A stretch of 9,038 nt of DNA, from contig MFAF01000132.1 in NCBI GenBank assembly GCA_001774505.1, positions 1 to 9,038 of the forward strand. The letters run 5' to 3'. The DNA comes from Candidatus Coatesbacteria bacterium RBG_13_66_14 (GTDB taxonomy: Bacteria > RBG-13-66-14). The stretch's first letter is position 1, and every line of letters starts with the position of its first letter. The translations under genes and the position numbers were made by a program. The notes under the pieces are model-generated. The model did no database searches and was not told the origin of the DNA. It saw only the letters and a list, made by a program, of their open reading frames with translations. Below, piece by piece: positions 6,202 to 9,038 of this stretch.

Positions 6202-6650
6202 CGCTCCTCCCCAGGCAGCCGGCCCTCGGTCACCGCCTGCAGGAAGAGTTCCGCGGCGACGGTGATGGGACAAATAGTTTCGATGCCCAGCTCCTGGTAG
6301 ATGTCATCATTACGGGGGTCGTATACCCTGGCCAGCACCCGCGGCACCTTAAAGACCTTCAGCGCCGTCTGTGCCACCAGCAGGTTGACGTTGTCGTCAT
6401 GGGTGGCGGCCACCAAAAGATCGGCCCGATCCAGCTTGGCCTGCCGCATCACCCCCGACTCGACGGCGTCCCCCGTCAACCGGAAACCCCCGAAGTGCGG
6501 GGAGAGAAGCTTAAACGACTCCTCGTGTAGATCAACGATCACCACGCTGGCTCCCCACTGGCTGAGGGTGTTGGCCAGATAGGAACCCAATCGGCCGCAA
6601 CCCACGATCACGATGTACTTGCCGTTCATCCGACCTTTTTTGTCCTGCAT
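6198..6650 (-). CDS. TrkA-N (RCK_N-only) potassium transport regulatory subunit
   Basis: This 150-residue protein consists of a single Rossmann RCK_N domain with no RCK_C, against about 220 residues for a KtrA-type and about 458 for E. coli TrkA. The nucleotide site is canonical: GCGRLG (17-22) after strand 1, Asp40 at the end of strand 2 ('VVIVDLHEES', expected to hold the ribose of NAD(H)), and GD at 60-61. 'HDDNVNLLVAQTA' follows as in the family. The start at ATG 6650 has GAGGTG (6656-6661) upstream; a second ATG at 6629 has only a weak site. Its stop overlaps the next RCK gene as ATGA, which suggests coupled synthesis of the two subunits in equal amounts. The likely role is to form a mixed gating ring with the product of 5539-6201 that controls TrkH (4039-5535). 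A gap of 53 bases separates it from the upstream receiver gene, without a visible terminator. Confidence 0.9.
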   Translation of the reverse strand: MQDKKGRMNGKYIVIVGCGRLGSYLANTLSQWGASVVIVDLHEESFKLLSPHFGGFRLTGDAVESGVMRQAKLDRADLLVAATHDDNVNLLVAQTALKVFKVPRVLARVYDPRNDDIYQELGIETICPITVAAELFLQAVTEGRLPGEER

Positions 6651-6703
6651 CGGCCCACCTCATCACGAGTCAGCGTAAAGAGCGGAGTGAAGAGCGTTCA
6701 TTA

Positions 6704-7372
6704 TCAAATGCCGTCGAGAGAGATGGCGCCGTCGCGACCGATGGTGGTGGCGCGCTCTAAATTGGCCATGGCCGGGGCGTAGGACTCATCCAGACTGACC
6801 GCCGTACGGTAGAATCGAATGGCCTCGTCCATCTTTCCGTCTATCTCCAGCAGGGCCCCCAGCAGGTTGAAGGCCTCCGCCGAGGAGGGTTCGAGGGACA
6901 CCGCCCGATGCGCCGCCAGGAGGGCCGCCGTGAAGTCCCCCTCGTTGATGGAGCGCTTGCAGAGCTCGATCACCGTGGAGTAATCCGTGGCATCGGCGGA
7001 CAGCTCGCCGCGCTGGAGCACCGTCTGCACCAGCTCGCGGATCTCCTTGGGGGTGAACGGCTTCTGGATGAAGTCCACCGCCCCCAGCTTCATCGCCTCC
7101 ACCGCACTCTCGATCGTGCCGTAGGCGGTGATGATGATCACCCGCACTCCGGCGCGGAGTTCCCGCATGCGCCGCAGCACCTCCAGCCCGTTCATCCCCG
7201 GCATCTTCAGGTCCAGCAGCATCAAGGCGTATGGGCTATGTTCCAGCTTCTGTAAAGCTTCTTCGCCGTTGACCGCCGTCTCCACCCGCACCCCCAGGGT
7301 TTCCAGGGCCTGGGTCAGGGTCAGGCGGATGTTCTTTTCGTCATCCACCACCAGCACCGTCGTTGTCGTCAT
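6704..7372 (-). CDS. Response regulator: receiver domain fused to TPR repeats
   Basis: This 222-residue protein has residues 4-120 as a CheY-like receiver with all key positions: acidic pair Asp10/Asp11, phospho-acceptor Asp54 ('LLDLKMPGMNG'), Thr82 ('ITAYG') and Lys104 ('KPF'). Residues about 131-205 hold two tetratricopeptide repeats ('GDFTAALLAAHRAVSLEPSSAEAFNLL', 'GKMDEAIRFYRTAVSLDESYAPAM'). There is no helix-turn-helix, AAA+ or enzymatic output domain, so the output is probably protein-protein binding. ATG 7372 is chosen because GGGAGG lies 6 bases upstream; the ATG at 7390 overlaps the kinase stop (ATGA) and would add six residues, with only a weak site. It is the presumed partner of the histidine kinase at 7387-9038, directly upstream. 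The target, whether the Trk ring or another regulator, is unknown. Confidence 0.9.
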   Translation of the reverse strand: MTTTTVLVVDDEKNIRLTLTQALETLGVRVETAVNGEEALQKLEHSPYALMLLDLKMPGMNGLEVLRRMRELRAGVRVIIITAYGTIESAVEAMKLGAVDFIQKPFTPKEIRELVQTVLQRGELSADATDYSTVIELCKRSINEGDFTAALLAAHRAVSLEPSSAEAFNLLGALLEIDGKMDEAIRFYRTAVSLDESYAPAMANLERATTIGRDGAISLDGI

Positions 7373-7386
7373 TGGATTCCTCCCGT

Positions 7387-9038
7387 TCATTCCGCAATGG
7401 GCAGGGTGAAGATGAAGCTGCTCCCCTGGCCGGGGACGGATTCCACCCAGATGCTTCCCCCGTGGGCGCGGACTATCTCCTTGGCGATGGCCAGTCCCAA
7501 TCCCGATCCGCCGGCCTGTTCATCACCCCTCACCTGCACGAACTTGTCGAAGATGCGGGACTGATCTTCCGGAGCAATACCCGGACCGTTGTCCTGCACC
7601 GCCAGGTGGACCCTTTCCCCGACCCGCTGGGCCCAGAGGCGTATCCAGCCGCCCCGCGGTACGTACTTCAGGGCATTGCCCACCAGGTTGGTCAGTACCC
7701 AGTTAATTTTGTCGGCGTCGGCCAGCACGTCCGGCAGGTCCTTCGGAAGACGCAGTTCCAGGGCGACGCGTTTATCGAGGGCCGTCGGCCGTGTCAGGGA
7801 TTCCACCCGCTCGCAGAGCCCACGTACCGCCACCGGCGCCAGCACCATCTCGATCCGTCCGGCCTCTATCTTGGAGAGATCCAAAAGATCGCTGATCAGG
7901 CCCTTCAGCCGGGCCACCTCTTCCCGTGCCGCCTCCAGCAACTCCCGGTCGTTCTCGTTCAGCCGGTTCGCCGTGTTCTCCAAAAGCAGCTCCACGCTCA
8001 TCCCGATACTGGTGAGCGGCGTGCGCAGCTCGTGAGAGGCCGACATGACGAATTCACTCTTCAGCCGGTCGAGCTCCTTGAGGCGGGTCACGTCGTGCAG
8101 CATCACCACCACGCCCGAAAGCGCTTCCTCACGGTTGCGCACGGGGGTGATGGTGAAGGAGTAGTGGCGCGTGGCGTCCTGCCGGCGCAGGCTGATGACG
8201 TCGTTGTCGTCGTCCGGGTCCGGCGGTCGTCCCTCTCGGACGGTCTGCCGCACGCCCTCTATCAGCCGCTCGTGCCGGACCACATCTCCGAAGCGGCGCC
8301 GTTCCACCTTCTCGTATCCCAAATCGAGAATGCGCCGGGCGGCGGGATTGACGCTCAACACCTCCAATTCGGGGGACACCACCACGATCCCGTCGTCCAG
8401 GCCCGCCAGGATCGCCTCGTTTTTCAGCTTCTCGTTGACCAGCTGCTCCAGGTTCATGTTCTGATAGATGCCGAGCTTGTCGGTCATTTTATTGAACTCG
8501 TCGGCCAGCCGCCCCAACTCGTCGTTGCTCTTCAGCGGGATTTTGACGGAGTAATCCCCCTCCGCCAGCCGACGCGTGGCCTCCGTCAGGTGGTCAATAG
8601 GTTTCACCAGCATCCTCGACACCAGCACGCTGAACCCCAGTCCAATCAAGAGTCCCGCCCCGCCGATGATCACCATGGACCAGACGTCCTCCATCCCCAG
8701 CTCCTGGGCGTCGGTGCTGGCCTGGTACATCCGCAACTGATTCAACTCCCGCAGGGTGCTGACCTTCAGACGCACTTTATCCAGTTGGGGAACCACGGCC
8801 TGCCGGTAGTATTGCAGCCCGGCGGCGGGGTTGACGATGAGCAGCCGGTTCAAATCCTGGTAACGGGTGAGCAGTGTCGTGTATTCCTTCTCGATGGAGT
8901 CAATCACCGCCCCCTCGCCGCTGATGGTGATGTTGTCCCGCCCCCGCCCCAGCCACTGCAGGAAGTCCGACTGTTCCTCCAACAGGTGGACCTGGCTGTC
9001 CGGATCGTCGCCGGTTAGCCCCTCGTAGATCGTCAGTT
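7387..9038 (-). CDS. Membrane sensor histidine kinase, HAMP-PAS-HisKA-HATPase (5' end missing)
   Basis: The frame is open to the right edge of the window, so the N-terminus and probably a first membrane helix are missing; the TTG at 8982 is internal. About 549 residues are visible. Residues 1-117 are a helical, probably periplasmic sensor resembling KinB-type four-helix sensors. A transmembrane helix spans about 118-141, followed by a HAMP linker (142-193), a PAS domain (about 203-318), and HisKA with the phospho-accepting His335 in 'SASHELRTPLTSI'. The HATPase_c domain has N-box Asn454 ('NLVGNALKY'), 'DNGPGIA' (482-488) and 'GSGLGLAIAKEIV' (510 on). All catalytic motifs are intact, so it should autophosphorylate and pass phosphate to the receiver protein at 6704-7372, whose alternative start overlaps the kinase stop. 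It heads the visible part of an operon with trkA/trkH genes. The signal is unknown; osmotic or ionic stress is only a guess from the neighbours. Confidence 0.95.
   Translation of the reverse strand, partial: LTIYEGLTGDDPDSQVHLLEEQSDFLQWLGRGRDNITISGEGAVIDSIEKEYTTLLTRYQDLNRLLIVNPAAGLQYYRQAVVPQLDKVRLKVSTLRELNQLRMYQASTDAQELGMEDVWSMVIIGGAGLLIGLGFSVLVSRMLVKPIDHLTEATRRLAEGDYSVKIPLKSNDELGRLADEFNKMTDKLGIYQNMNLEQLVNEKLKNEAILAGLDDGIVVVSPELEVLSVNPAARRILDLGYEKVERRRFGDVVRHERLIEGVRQTVREGRPPDPDDDNDVISLRRQDATRHYSFTITPVRNREEALSGVVVMLHDVTRLKELDRLKSEFVMSASHELRTPLTSIGMSVELLLENTANRLNENDRELLEAAREEVARLKGLISDLLDLSKIEAGRIEMVLAPVAVRGLCERVESLTRPTALDKRVALELRLPKDLPDVLADADKINWVLTNLVGNALKYVPRGGWIRLWAQRVGERVHLAVQDNGPGIAPEDQSRIFDKFVQVRGDEQAGGSGLGLAIAKEIVRAHGGSIWVESVPGQGSSFIFTLPIAE

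Noticed and set aside
6202..6273. N-terminal extension of the second RCK protein
   Set aside because: The extra 24 residues overlap the coding end of the upstream RCK gene, are low-complexity, and bypass the ATGA junction with its good Shine-Dalgarno site at ATG 6201.
7363..9018. A 551-codon + strand reading frame opposite the histidine kinase
   Set aside because: It is the shadow of a GC-rich kinase gene whose minus-strand product carries complete, ordered HAMP, PAS, HisKA and HATPase motifs; the + strand product is His/Gln/Pro-rich without domains.

Overview
The window reads as one chromosomal segment of a GC-rich Gram-negative bacterium, probably from an uncultured lineage related to the Fibrobacteres-Chlorobi-Bacteroidetes (FCB) group. 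The basis is two secreted proteins that end in a type IX secretion (T9SS)-like sorting domain, in a genome well above 55% GC in most coding parts. A candidate phylum such as Coatesbacteria, Eisenbacteria or Zixibacteria would fit, but no marker gene here fixes the taxonomy.

Layout. Bases 1-1262 (+) hold the 3' part of a secreted protein gene cut by the window edge. Bases 1263-1491 are a hairpin-rich intergenic repeat region between two convergent genes. Bases 1492-3573 (-) encode a secreted protein with seven FG-GAP/VCBS-like calcium-loop repeats, a further beta domain, a fibronectin-III-like domain and a sorting domain. The two convergent proteins share the same last two modules. Bases 3574-4038 are a gene-free spacer. 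It holds the promoter of the repeat protein, an intrinsic-terminator-like hairpin and the 5' half of a tRNA gene with a tRNA-type promoter but no 3' half. It also has a small inverted repeat just beyond the end of the next operon. Bases 4039-9038 (-) are one tightly packed operon running leftward.

The operon, in transcription order, is: a membrane sensor histidine kinase (truncated by the window edge), a receiver-TPR response regulator without a DNA-binding domain, an N-domain-only TrkA, a full-length RCK (TrkA N+C) protein, and the TrkH potassium-translocating subunit. Junctions are 4-bp ATGA overlaps or gaps of 3 to 53 bases, so co-transcription is very likely. The three Trk genes should form a potassium uptake system in which two different RCK subunits make the cytoplasmic gating ring. 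This is the two-subunit arrangement known from Thermotoga maritima TM1088A:TM1088B. The kinase/receiver-TPR pair in the same operon suggests, but does not prove, that an envelope signal is relayed to potassium transport or that both serve the same osmotic or ionic response.

The most interesting points are the two-component system physically joined to a two-subunit TrkA/TrkH module, the orphan tRNA 5' half with an intact promoter, the abrupt GC change inside the first gene, and the hairpin-rich intergenic element. I found no CRISPR array, transposase, phage gene or complete RNA gene.
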